Source: Avena insularis
Lineage: Eukaryota; Streptophyta; Magnoliopsida; Poales; Poaceae
DNA length: 64,000 bases
Assembly (NCBI GenBank): GCA_023614405.1
Contig: CM042684.1
Coordinates: 537,028,682-537,092,681 of the forward strand
Reading direction: 5' to 3'
Of this stretch, positions 10,552 to 20,903 are shown one piece after another. How positions within the stretch are numbered: position 1 is the stretch's first letter; every line of letters starts with the position of its first letter. The notes under the pieces are model-generated. The model was given only the letters and a program-made list of their open reading frames with translations, did no database searches and was not told the DNA's origin. Both the position numbers and the translations under genes were made by a program.

Positions 10552-11530
10552 GAGCAACTCTAGCAGACACTCTATCCGCCGAACCGTGGGCCAGGACAGA
10601 ATCCACAAATCCGAATCATAAAAACTTGAATTTTGAACATTCGCGGGAGATTTTATACGTGCATAGCCGTGATCATAGGTACAAAAGGAACAAATTAGAC
10701 TAAATTAAAGGGGATCTGCCGTCGCCGCCGCTAAACCCTATCCCGCACGCAAAATCAGGCTCACCGAAGTCTCATGGAGTGGCGGCGACGCTTCCGTCGG
10801 CAGATTCAGAGCTTGTTGTCGGAGAGGCCGAGGTTGGAGAGGCTGGAGGTGGTGTCGGAGCCGAGGGCCACGTACTTGTCGTCCTGCGCCGTCCGCAGGA
10901 GGTCGCCCTGGAGCTTCTTCGCGCGGTCTTCGCGGTCGCGGGCGAGCTCGTGCTCGAGCAAGATGTTGTCGTTGTCCTCGTCGCGGCGAGCTCAGGCGGC
11001 GTCGACCTTGGCCTCGGCGACGCTCCACTGCTTGATGACCTCCATCAAACGCTCGAAGGAGGCCTCCGGGAGCTGCTCCTCCTCTTCCTCCTTCTTCATC
11101 GGCGGTAGACGAGTTTGCGGTGCACGTGAGGAGCTCCCCTCCCCCCCCCCCCCCCACATGCGGTGGTCGAACTCCTTTGTCTCGCGGCGGAGAAGCGCGA
11201 CCGGCACCGGCGCGCGGTGCTTCTTGTAGTGGAGGGCGACACGCTGGCGCTGTTAGCGCAGACGCATTGACGGCGCTCCTCCTGGGCGGGGTGAGGCCAC
11301 GGTAGCACGAGGAGGAAGGCGGCGTACGGCCGCGACGGAGTCCACAACTGTCCATCGGTGACTACCGGAGGCGGATCTAGTGCGGGGGCCAAGAAATTTC
11401 TCGCCAGAGCTCGGCGATTTGAGTGGCGGTGTGAGCAAATACGCGGCGAAGGTGTGGAGGGGGCGGTGGCGGAAAGAGGGGTCGAGATCCACAAAACGCC
11501 CTCGGAACCAGAATTATACAGTTCGAGGAG
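10552..11530. mobile_element. PIF/Harbinger-like element relic carrying a broken ORF
   Basis: The left terminus reads GAGCAACTCTAGCAGACACTC, matching the terminus of the complete element at 24137-25301 (GAGCAACTCTAGCGAATACT). Sequence just inside also matches that element (TTTGAACATTCGCGGG against TTTGAACAGCTCGCGGGG). I cannot find the opposite terminus, so the right border is approximate and the element is probably truncated. It carries a minus-strand ORF of the same general layout as the 24-kb element. Confidence 0.5.
10806..11492 (-). pseudogene. Grass-specific unknown ORF with two in-frame stops
   Basis: A single reading frame runs from MDLDPSFRHRP at 11492 to LSNLGLSDNKL-stop at 10806, interrupted by TAA at 11255-11253 and TGA at 10994-10992. 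The frame keeps protein-like content on both sides of each stop: VALHYKKHRAPVPVALLRRE, a Glu-rich run, LMEVIKQWSVAEAKVD, then LLEHELARDREDRAKKLQGD. It ends in a Ser/Thr/Leu tail. It looks like an alpha-helical, charged protein. I do not recognise the family and assign no function. It sits in antisense orientation inside a TIR-element relic. Confidence 0.55.
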
Positions 11531-11784
11531 TGGTGGTCGGGTCGGGGCGGTGCCGTGAGGTCGTCAGAGAGGCGTCAGCAGCCTCAGCCTCAACTGCTTG
11601 ATAGTAACAAGTAGGCTCGCGAAAAAGGAAGCGGGAGGAGGACGCGCGGCGTCGACAAGGAGGAGAAGCGGAGAACGCGCCGGCGCACCGCGGGTCTAGG
11701 CCGGGGACCAGTAAGATACGTTCCCGTCCAAGTTGTACGTACGTTGAATCGATAGATGATGAGGAATCCGGCCAGTGAGAACAC

Positions 11785-12064
11785 TGTTGGCATAAACCCT
11801 GGACAATTCAGTTTTATGTGTATTTTTCAGAGTTCAGTTTCGACAGAGTTGTTGTTCTATCAGTAGTAGTTGGTTCAGTTAGGGTCGTTTTCGTTTATCT
11901 CGCTCTGTAACAAACCGAGACCGGTTCTGTCGGCTGCACGATTGCTCGTGGGATCGGTGGAGATCGACCACCTTCTCTGTACTTCTGAATAAAAGGAGAG
12001 AAGCAACAGAAAATGCTGTGACGTTTTACGCTACGCAGCGCAAACTCTCTTTGTCTCTGTGTCA
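11785..12064 (+). mobile_element. Possible solo LTR (weak)
   Basis: The segment begins TGTTGGCATAAACC, includes a polyadenylation-like CTGAATAAAAGGAG near 11990 and could end TGTGTCA, as LTRs do. I cannot find a 5-bp target duplication or a second copy, so this stays tentative. Confidence 0.25.
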
Positions 12065-13150
12065 TGGTTGTTCATCTTTCTACCTCTGATGAATCATCAT
12101 AGCGAGCTGCGAGCTGAGAGAGATCCAGGCCAACAAACGCTACACTAGTAATAGGGGCATATATACCGGGGACAATCTGGAATCTCCGTAAGCTCTCCAG
12201 AGCGAGGACACGTACGGTCTCGTTGGAGGAACGGCCGGACTGGCATGCACGCACGCCGGCGCCCGGAGATGGGTTCAGTTAACAGGTGGGTTTGCACTTG
12301 TAGATGTAGACGAACAACGCACTGAATATGGCTCTTACTAGCTATGTGCTGGAGCCAAAGATTCAGACAAGTGCATGCCTAACTAACTAGGAGGAGGAGT
12401 AAGTAGTACTGTACTTATTGTTCAGGATTTGGAGCCTGGAGGTTTTATTATATCATCCTCGAATGAGGCAACAAGTTTTGCTCCATGTTGATCATGGTGC
12501 TTCCCTACTACGGTAAGTTAAGTTGACTGTTTCAGTTCACAGTGTCAAAGCTCGGTTTGTCAGGTTCAGCTATTATTCTTCACAGTTTAGATAAGCTAGT
12601 TTCCATTTACTAGTTTTCACCACGGTTCATTTTCCTTTTTTTTTTTTTTGTTCCTTGAATAGAAAGTCAGTTATTTCTGCCAACAAATATTTCATGAATC
12701 AATATACACTTTGTTACATTCTTTTTTCTTCTCATCGTCACCATAGTGTTCCACCAAATTAAGGACTTCCATTCATTCAAACTAGAACGCCCAGGTAAGC
12801 AAAATGAACTAGGCCATTTATTTTGCTAGCTTTTTTCAACCTCCTGTATGCTCGTAGCCACCGAAAATTCATAGATCCGAAAGTATACATGATCCAGCTC
12901 GTAAAAACAGAATCTCTCCTCCTTAATCATACAGCCGATTCTGTCCATGATTCATCAGTTCAGAATATGCTAAATATAACAGTACCCGTAAAAGCAAGAC
13001 ACGTGGTTTACTAATGCTCCAGTACAATTACCAGGAAATAAAAACTTCCTTGTAATATTCTTTTTGCAAGTATATGCGAAACGACAGCAGTTTTTGTAAC
13101 AGTAAGCAAGTTGCCCACGTTTCTACGTAGCAATTCCGTCACCAAGAAAT
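12065..13150. other. Intergenic sequence, no supported gene
   Basis: Moderately AT-rich sequence with a poly-T run near 12639. No ORF looks like a known protein, and no repeat structure was recognised. Confidence 0.5.
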
Positions 13151-14020
13151 GTACATTTACGGAATCACACAAGTACTAGAAAGTAAAACAAACATTGTAT
13201 TAATAATCCATGGCATGTAACTGGACAAAACTGCTTCACCATGTAGATACAAAATGGTGTTTCTGTTCCCAGACCGAAGAACATTAGAATCAGATATATC
13301 ATCAACTCGACACAACTGTCGATCTGAAGCACTTGGGCAGTACATCTTGTTTCACGACCAAAGGCACTCCATACCCTTCCGAGGAAGTGGCTTAAGCGGG
13401 CTGAACTGTCACTGGGACCAATATCAACCTTCTGTCTCTCCTCTTGCATCACAACACAGTTATCAAGAGCCTTCTTGTCAAGCTTGAGCTTTTTCAATTC
13501 TATATCACCTATAATCTCATCACCTCTATAGCATTTTTCACAACACAAACTCTTGTCTAAGCAGGAAGTGAGCACCTCGTCAGAATTATAAGCACCTGAT
13601 TCCTCGCCTGGATTATCAGTTCCTGGTTCATGATCAGACTTCGCACCCTTGGCAAGGCATCAAACTTTTGTTCTGGCTACTGATCTACCTCTCTGCGCAT
13701 TGGCTCTGTTAGAGATATCTGCTTTCCTCGACGCATCTTGCCTGAAACCTTGAGATCGAGCTTAGGCTATTTCAGCACCATCACAGCAGAATTTTCAGGA
13801 CAATCAACCAGCCCTTGGCCATCATCATTGCGAGTCCATTCCAGCTCCTCTACCAAAAGGGCTTCATTTGCACATTTTCTCAGGACCCTCCATAGAGATC
13901 AACAGAAGCCAAGTTTCTCTCAGATTTTAAGTTCGTGAGATTAATCACAACAATTGCATCACCAAACTCCAAACTTTCATCGGGCTTCTCTGGTTGTCCT
14001 TTTGCACCAAGTCAGGATTG

Positions 14021-14296
14021 TCAATAGCATCGCTGAGACTCAAGCTCCTCTATGTCCACAAAAGGGGGAGAGTGGCATTCCACAACACAAGCTCTCCTGT
14101 CCGAGCATGCCGTGAGCACCTCATCTGGATTATCACCAGCAGATTCAATACCTGGAAAATCAACCCCCGGTTCGTCATCAGAAGATGTATCCTTGCCACG
14201 TTGTTCCTGGAGAAGCACAAGCGTCTCTGCATCATCCATCTCCTTCATTGCATCCCGGCTGCTCCGTGGCCGCATTACTAGATCAAAACCAAGCAC
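14021..14296 (-). CDS. Acidic Cys-repeat block, unit 1
   Basis: The reading frame includes SRDAMKEMDDAETLVLLQEQ followed by a repeat of the form D-E-P-G-x4-G-x-E-S-A-x-x-N-x-D-E-V-L-T-x-C-x4-C-x3-C. Unit 2 has the counterpart at 16051-16266 with the same layout. Related but more diverged copies lie at about 13500-13640 and 15490-15640 (D-P-G-T-D-N-P-G...D-E-V-L-T-S-C-L-D-K-S-L-C). That makes four copies in total, two per tandem unit. The function is unknown. Confidence 0.4.
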   Translation of the reverse strand: MLGFDLVMRPRSSRDAMKEMDDAETLVLLQEQRGKDTSSDDEPGVDFPGIESAGDNPDEVLTACSDRRACVVECHSPPFVDIEELESQRCY

Positions 14297-15063
14297 GTCG
14301 TTGCCATCCCTGGCACTGCTTCAAACTTCTTCCTGTCCTGCAGCATTTTGCCCGGTCTTCTTGGGGGACTTGCGCATTTCTGAAACATGACACGCTTCCA
14401 GTAAGGGCACGTCACAGGGAATTCAGCGAATTTAGGAAAATTTAGAAAGAAAACCATGCAAGTAGAAAATGTGGAAATGTCCTAAATGAGAGCTTATAGA
14501 CAACATTACTAGCTATAACCAAAATCATACAAATTTATGAACTTCATTCATTACTAGCTATAACAAAAATTATATAAATTTAAGAAACTCATGCACTACT
14601 AGCTATAACAATAATCACATAAGATTAAGAAATGCGTGTACTATTGAGGCCCACTTGAAGCCATTCACACTACTAGCTATAACAATAATAATATAAATTT
14701 AAGAAATTTGTGTACTATTGAGGACTACTCGATGCCATTTCACAGAGATCATGTTGTAATTATCAATGCATTCTTTGAAGCAAGAGCATACGAACATTCT
14801 TTGCAGCGATGCATCATGGGGATTGGACAAACTAATTTTCAATCTCATCAAACTTTTCTTCCAAGATGACAACTTTGCCCCACAAAGAACATATCAAGAA
14901 CTGACACACGATCATTCTATCACGACAAACATGAACTGAAACTTGGGTTTTGGATGAGTCCTCCTCTAATGCTTTCTGTACTTCAAGCATTCATGCAAAC
15001 AAGGGGTCACTGCAAAGAGAGGAACTTCTTCTAACAATCACGGTAGGTAGTAGCTAGTAAGAC

Positions 15064-15249
15064 ATGGCAAAAGATTTGTACCTGAAGACAATGGGGCTTC
15101 TCGTGGAAAAGCAAGAACTTAGAGGACAACTGGAACGAGAAAATAAATGTATTAGCAATAAGCTCATTGGAGCAGGCAAAGACAAATCGAGAACCCATAG
15201 TACCACTAGAATCTACAAAACCAGAGGCAAGATCGAACTGAACTCTTGA
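15064..15249 (+). CDS. Small coiled-coil ORF, possibly LITTLE ZIPPER-like (copy 1)
   Basis: This 61-residue frame begins MAKDLYLKTMGLLVEKQELR and continues GQLERENK, then a basic tail. Leucines at heptad-like spacing and the order L-Y-L...E-x-x-x-L-R...E-N resemble plant LITTLE ZIPPER micropeptides, which bind the zipper of class III HD-ZIP factors. The resemblance is short, and I rate it only as a possibility. It lies antisense to the unrecognised minus-strand gene and is preserved as an ORF in both tandem copies. It could also be an exon of a longer plus-strand transcript or a chance frame. Confidence 0.25.
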   Translation: MAKDLYLKTMGLLVEKQELRGQLERENKCISNKLIGAGKDKSRTHSTTRIYKTRGKIELNS

Positions 15250-15645
15250 CAAAAACAAAGCATGCAAGACTCGGAACCCACCTCGAAGCAGTTCTTGTTC
15301 GTCCAATCCGCTTCTTCGGATAACTAGCAAAAGACGGCAATTAGCTAATCTGTTTCTCCTCTTGCATCACAACACAGTTATCAAGAGCCTTCGTGTCAAG
15401 CTTGGGCTTTTTCAATTCTATCGCAGCAGATTTTTCAGCAAGCGTTTGGCGACTCTACTTACGAGTCAGAACTACCTGATCTCATCTATATCGTCTATCA
15501 TCCCATCACCTCCACAGCATTTTACAGAACATAAACTCTTGTCTAAGCAGGAAGTGAGCACCTCATCAGAATTATCAGCACCTGATTTCTCGCCTGGATT
15601 ATCAGTTCCTGGGTCATGGTCAGAATCCGTACCCTTGGCAAGCCA

Positions 15646-16002
15646 TCAAACTTCTGTTCTGCCTACTGATCTACCTCTCTGCACATTGGCTCTGTCAGAG
15701 ATATCTGATTTCCTCGACGCGTCTTTGATGCCACCTTGAGCATCATCAGAGCCTGGGTTTTCACTCTTGTCTGAAACCTTGAGATCAACAAGCTTGGGCC
15801 GTTTCAGCTCCATCACAGCAGAATTTTCAGGACAATAAACCAGCCCTTGGCCATCATCATTGCGAGTCAATTCCAGCTCCTCTACCAAAAGGGATTCATT
15901 TGCACATCTCTCACTACCTCCATAGATATCAACAGAAGCTGAGTGTCTCTCAGATTTTAAGTTCATGATATAAATCGCAGCAATCGCGTCATCAAACTCC
16001 AA
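15646..16002 (-). CDS. Acidic-repeat coding block, unit 2
   Basis: The ORF opens MEFDDAIAAIYIMNLKSERH and includes SLLVEELELTRNDDGQGLV, ENSAVMELKRPKLVDLKVSD and KDASRKSDISDRANVQRG. It is charged, low in hydrophobics and probably disordered. Downstream (15480-15645) the other frame encodes one copy of the acidic Cys repeat. The corresponding unit 1 segment (13680-13990) has lost the frame. The whole is a piece of the unrecognised minus-strand gene, not a complete protein; the Met start is arbitrary. Confidence 0.35.
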   Translation of the reverse strand: MEFDDAIAAIYIMNLKSERHSASVDIYGGSERCANESLLVEELELTRNDDGQGLVYCPENSAVMELKRPKLVDLKVSDKSENPGSDDAQGGIKDASRKSDISDRANVQRGRSVGRTEV

Positions 16003-16855
16003 ACTTTCATCAGGCTTCTCTAGTTGTCCTTTTGCACCAAGTCAGAATTGTCAACTGAGACTCAAGCTCTCCTCTATGTCCACAACAGGGTGACAGTTGC
16101 ATTCCACAACACAAGCTCTCCTGTTCGAGCATTCCGTGAGCACCTCATCTGGATTATCATCAGCAGATTCAATACCTGAATAATCAACTCCCGGTTCTTC
16201 ATCAGAAGATGTATCCTTATTCCTTGACACGTTGTTCCTGGAGAAGCACAAGCGTCTCTGCAGCATCCATCTCCTTCATTGCATCCCGGCTGCTCCATGG
16301 CCGCCTTACTAGATCAAAACCAAGCACGACATTGCCATCCCTGGCACTGCTTGAAACTTCTTCCTGTCCTGCATCATTTTGCCCGGGCTTCTTGGGGGCC
16401 TCCGCGCATTTCTGAAACATGGCACGCTTACAGTAAAGGCCCGTCACAGGGAATTCAGCGGATTTAGGCAAATTTAGAAAGCAAATCCATGTAACTAGAA
16501 AATGTGGAAATATCCTAAATAAGAGCTTATAGACAGCACTACTATCTATAACAAAAAATTAAGAACTTCATACACTACTAGCTATAACAGAAATCATATA
16601 CATTTAAGAATTTCAATGCACTACTAGCTATAACAATAACCAGATAAATTTAGAAACTCGTGTACTATTGAGGCCCACTTGAAGCCATTTACACTACTAG
16701 CTATAACAGTAATCATATGAATTTAAGAAACCTGTGTACTATTGAGGCCCACTTGAAGCCATTTACACTACTAGCTATAACAGTCATCATATGAATTTAA
16801 GAAATTCGTTTACTAGGCCTACTCGATGCTATTTCTGAATCACAGTAATCATGTA

Positions 16856-16906
16856 CTCCCTCCAAACCATAATAAGTGTCGCTGATTTATTATGGATCGG
16901 AGGGAG
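16856..16906. mobile_element. Very short Stowaway-type MITE
   Basis: The 51-bp element runs CTCCCTCCAAACCATAATAA to its inverted complement ending CGGAGGGAG, flanked by TA on both sides. The matching place in tandem unit 1 (about 14752, CATGTTGTAATTATC) lacks it, so it was inserted after the duplication or was lost from unit 1. Confidence 0.85.
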
Positions 16907-17237
16907 TAGTAACTATCAATGCATCATAGGCAACTAAGCAATGCATTCTTTGAAGCAAGAGCATAAGAACATTCTTTGAAGCAATGCATCATAGGGATTT
17001 AGACACACTAATTCAATCTCATCAAACTTTTCTTCCAAGACGACAACTTTGCCCCACAAAGAACGTATCAAGAACCGACACACGAACATTCTATCACGAC
17101 AAACATGAACTGAAACTTGGGTTTTGGATGAGTCCCCCTCTAATGCTTTCTGTACTTCAAGCATTCATTCAAACAAGGGGTCACTGCGAAGAGAGGAACT
17201 TCTTCTAACAATTACGGTAGGTAGTAGCTAGCGAGAC

Positions 17238-17420
17238 ATGGCACAAGATTTGTACCTGAAGACAATGAGGCTTCTCGCGGAAAATCAAGAACTTGAGGAC
17301 AACTGGAACGAGAAAATAAATGAATTAGCAATAAGCTCATTGGAGCAGGCAAACACAAATCGAGAACCCATAGTACAACTAGAATCTACAACCAGAGTCA
17401 AGACCTTACTGAACTCTTGA
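17238..17420 (+). CDS. Small coiled-coil ORF (copy 2)
   Basis: This is the copy of 15064-15249 in unit 2. The first 20 residues (MAQDLYLKTMRLLAENQELE) are better zipper sequence than copy 1, with A-E-N-Q-E-L in place of V-E-K-Q-E-L. After that the frame differs from copy 1 because of a small deletion near 17293, so one of the two copies is frameshifted. The 60-residue frame remains open to a stop. Confidence 0.25.
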   Translation: MAQDLYLKTMRLLAENQELEDNWNEKINELAISSLEQANTNREPIVQLESTTRVKTLLNS

Positions 17421-18649
17421 CGAAAACCAAGAATGCAAGACTTGGAACCCAGCTCGAAGCAGTTCCTGTTCGTCCAATCCGCTTCTTCAGATAACTAGCG
17501 AAAGACAACAATTAGTTAATCATGGTGGCAACTGCAGTAACGGAAATTGATCATACACAGCAAAAAAAAATCTGCACTAACAATCGGAGAAAATGAATTG
17601 AGAGACACAGGCTTTGTACCTTCAGGCTTCGCGTTGGGTTTCTTCCAGAAAATTGGGAAGAGACCAAATTGGACAAAAGGAAAGAGCTCGCGGGCTGAAA
17701 CAAAGAAAGTGGGAACTGGATTAGCAAGAACTCATAGAATTTGGCAATTCAATAGATAAACAAGAGTCGAGGACGTCTCTATTTCCTGGCAAAAGACTGA
17801 ATCATGAAGCAGAACCTGACAGCAAATGACAGAGCAAGAACGGGCAAGAATCAGAGACCACCTCAAGGAATTGTTCCAATTCTAGTTCCTAATAATCTAC
17901 CTCCAATGTAAGACCTACAGGGAAATTTGGTGGAACACGCGGCGAAGTGCCCGCCTCTAATACTTCCTGCTTTTCCGCAGTTCCTTTAGTGGGTCCCCAC
18001 AACTAACCGAGGACGGCGGGAGCGCATGGTGTTCTTATAGGCTGCTGCATCCTACAAATCTGGAACCTGATGCAACTAGCTTTTGTTCGATGGCTTCAGA
18101 ACATAGACATCCACATTGACAGCCTATGGCTACTTCTTGGAGGTTCCAACTTCATCAGGTCAGTAGAAAACTGAAACTGCCCAGATGTCGTCCTGTGCAG
18201 TGGCACCATTGTAACGCTGGGATGTGGTTCCACAGGAGAAGCTGCCTTACGGCGGGACGACTGCAGACCTCTTGTTGTTGATTGCTGGAGCAACCACGTT
18301 GATATCGTTCTGAGGCCCTGCGCCTTGGTTATGTCCATTCATAAGCATCCAGTGTTGCATAATGTCGACAGTTAGCCAACCCCTCGTGCTTGTCAGTGGT
18401 GGTTTCCTGCACACAAACATATAATAAGCTGCATGCGAAAGTTTTCTGCACAGAAACACAACCTGCGGAAGCAGGCAAACATTACAGCAAAAAATAAATA
18501 GGCACAGCACCGCTAATAAGCGTAGACAAGAACCATGTGATAGTAAAGATATTTCTCCTGTTAGACAAACATACCTTCGACAAAGCTGCCCCCATTCTCC
18601 TTTAATTAACTCAGCTTTCTCTGTTTCATGAGTCTCTAAATTCCAACCT

Positions 18650-20645
18650 GAAAGAGGAATTCTATGAGCATCAGCCTAACACCTCAATCAGTATGATCCA
18701 TAACTCACGAAAATCCCCCTTTTTGCAGCTGAACTACACTACTAATCATAACAGACATCATACATCCATAAGTGAGGAAATAGGTAGGTTAAGAGGTCAA
18801 ATAAAACCGTCAATGTATTTACACAAGAGCAATAGCAAAAGCAGGAGTTCAACATGTAGTAATGATGAACAACAGCAGCTTCAGGAGATAGGCAACAACT
18901 ACCAACAGATCATTCTTTCTTTTTTTGTCCACATCCGCAAGAGCCAAATCCCCAATAAAATTAAGTAAAGGACTAAAGGTGAAATGTTTCTCAAATCAAG
19001 AAATGCTTACATGAAATAAGTTGCATCAGCTTACAGGAGTAGTGCCAACATATAGGAGTCTAAGAGTCAACTCAAGTCTGCTGGGGCCATCCCATTTTGT
19101 AGTCGGGACTAGTACTCACTGGTCGACTGCCAACCATAGACTATACTTGCTACAAATACCACAGTACTGGTCTACTACACTAAAACAATTGGAGGGAGAG
19201 GGACACAAGTATATTGCTATATGCTGAACCACAAGAGAAACATCTTTGTCACAACCCAAACACAAGGAATGTGACGAACAATCGGATCAGTACCAATATT
19301 TGGATACAAAGAGAATGTGGGGTGAGAAATCATCAAAAGAAAAGGAGGTGAGGAACAGAGTAAGGGAGAGAAGCTCATATACGTTTCATTCATTCGATAC
19401 CCTCCACCAGCAGCTGTTTCCTTTCCATATATGCGTCATTGGTTTGCGTCCACCAAAGCCCAGCACACGCAGCCCAAGTCCAACGATAACAAAGCCAGGA
19501 ACATTAGGAGGCGTACATGACATCCTCGCCACCTTAAAATCCGTCTTGCCCTACGACATATGCCACCATGATTAACTAGTGACAGATGCTGAGATGGTGT
19601 CCATGTAACCCGACCATACTGTGGATGCAGACATGCCTTCAGACGAGCTGGACCGACATAGCACTGAAATTCCTATGCTGAAAAATGACATGCACCATTC
19701 TTCAGTTTAGTGTACCAAAAAAATTGAAGGCCTCTGGACAAAAGTTCAGTTTCCCATTTAAGCTCTACACTGAAAATCTCAATGGTATCAACGAACTGGA
19801 TGTGAGCTTCAAAATTTGCACTGGCTGCTTGCACACATTGAGTATGTGACCAATTCTTAATCCTCCGGTACACATTATCCACACACCAACCAGGAGAGTT
19901 TGAGAGATTACTCAAGAACTGAAGCTCAGCGACAGCTGTGGTAAGCGACTGCTGTGGTAAGAACTGAAGTCTTGTAAATGGGCCGCTGAGGCATGCAGGA
20001 GCTAGATTTTGTTCGGTGGCGCGCGCGCAGGCGCAGCTGAGGAACGCGGCGTGGTGTGTCTCCTTCCTTCCTTCCTGGTCTAGCTAGGTCCAAAACGCAA
20101 CGGGATGGGAAGAACCGGAGTAGTGGGTGGCAATTTTGAGACCAGTAGTACGTGGGATATGCATGGGAAGGACCGACGGAGGGAACCCTAAAAGATGTCG
20201 GTCGCTAGCTGGGTTTGATGGAGAGCTAGCTACGTGATGGGCTCCGTCACAGTATGGCAGTCGCAGCGTGGGAGCAACTCCTACATCTTCTTTTTCTGAC
20301 GAAAACGATGATGGAGGTCGCCACGAGAAAGAGCTGCTCTTGATCGACACGAGAGCCTGAAGCTCGATCGGCATATGCATATGCATATGCATGGGGGAAA
20401 AGAAAGGAAATGCCCAAACTTTTCCTATCTTTTTCTCTCCGATCCGTCGCTGGCTTGGGCTGGGCTTGCCTTGCCAAGGAAAGGATCCTATGCTCTCTCA
20501 CACCTTACTACTACACTCCGACAGTGTGTCTTCACTTTCCTGCCTGCCTTGGGCACGGCCCCCCGAATTCAATATGGTGCCAACCTCGATGCAGCACTTG
20601 AGCATCTAGTCGACCAAGTAATAAGTGGCATGCCGTAATAAGTAG
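18650..20645. other. Intergenic or leader sequence, no supported gene
   Basis: Only short, unconvincing ORFs on both strands. A CATATG repeat lies at about 20372-20390. The 18.6-19.6 kb part could be 5' sequence of the unrecognised minus-strand gene. Confidence 0.45.
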
Positions 20646-20647
20646 TA

Positions 20648-20800
20648 CTCCCTCCGTTTCAAAATATAAGATGTTTTAGCTTTGTGAATGGAGTGTAAGT
20701 GTACAGATTCACTTCAAACCTAAATGAACCTACACACTACAAAGGTCTAGATACACTCATTTCACAATCTAAAACATCTTATATTTTAAAACGGAGGAAG
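20648..20800. mobile_element. Stowaway MITE
   Basis: The terminus CTCCCTCCGTTTCAAAATAT and inverted AAAACGGAGGAAG are flanked by TA dinucleotides, with internal CATCTTATATT inverted arms. It belongs to the same subfamily as 6988-7155. Confidence 0.92.
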
Positions 20801-20903
20801 TACTAGCTGTAGAGGGTGTGCACGTCTCGCCCGCGTCAGCTCTGCCGTGCGACGGCACAAGCTATGCCGGCTAGTCTCATAGGAGCAAACAAAAACTTGG
20901 CTA

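Larger units (their letters stand above)
13434..15353. repeat. Tandem duplication unit 1 (~1.9 kb)
   Basis: Unit 1 starts near TCTCCTCTTGCATCACAAC and matches 15354-17520 almost throughout: the acidic-repeat coding blocks, the arrays of CACTACTAGCTATAACA in the middle, and the plus-strand coiled-coil ORF at the end (15064-15249). It lacks the MITE found in unit 2. Confidence 0.85.
15354..17520. repeat. Tandem duplication unit 2 (~2.2 kb)
   Basis: This is the second copy, in direct orientation and immediately adjacent to unit 1. It is longer because of a Stowaway MITE at 16856-16906 and an extra ~60-bp TAGCTATAACAGT(A/C)ATCATATGAATTTAAG block (16690-16800). It also keeps a longer coding segment at 15646-16002 than unit 1. 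Confidence 0.85.
13165..18647 (-). other. Putative multi-exon gene of unknown family, 3' part duplicated
   Basis: Splice-consistent coding pieces run right to left. One exon at 18647-18575 (GWNLETHETEKAEL, ending QLCRR) is bordered by CAG and GTATGT. The next, 18406-18251 (KPPLTSTRGWLTVDIMQHWM onward), is bordered by CAG and GTAAGG; the two join in frame. Further left are pieces in both tandem units: VHVCRDRM, then LWGKVV(I/V)LEEKFDEIE; an acidic block; and finally VGI-like and hydrophobic sequence at 13575-13165. I do not recognise the protein. Exon order between 17.2 and 18.2 kb is not resolved, and several frames are broken. It may be a gene whose 3' half was duplicated and has decayed. 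Confidence 0.4.

Noticed and set aside
10738..11355. Minus-strand 205-codon ORF
   Set aside because: It overlaps the frame ending SNLGLSDNKL, which has better protein character (charged helices), and is mainly Arg/Pro composition.
19246..19575. Plus-strand 109-codon ORF
   Set aside because: Low-complexity composition and no similarity; adjacent to intergenic sequence.
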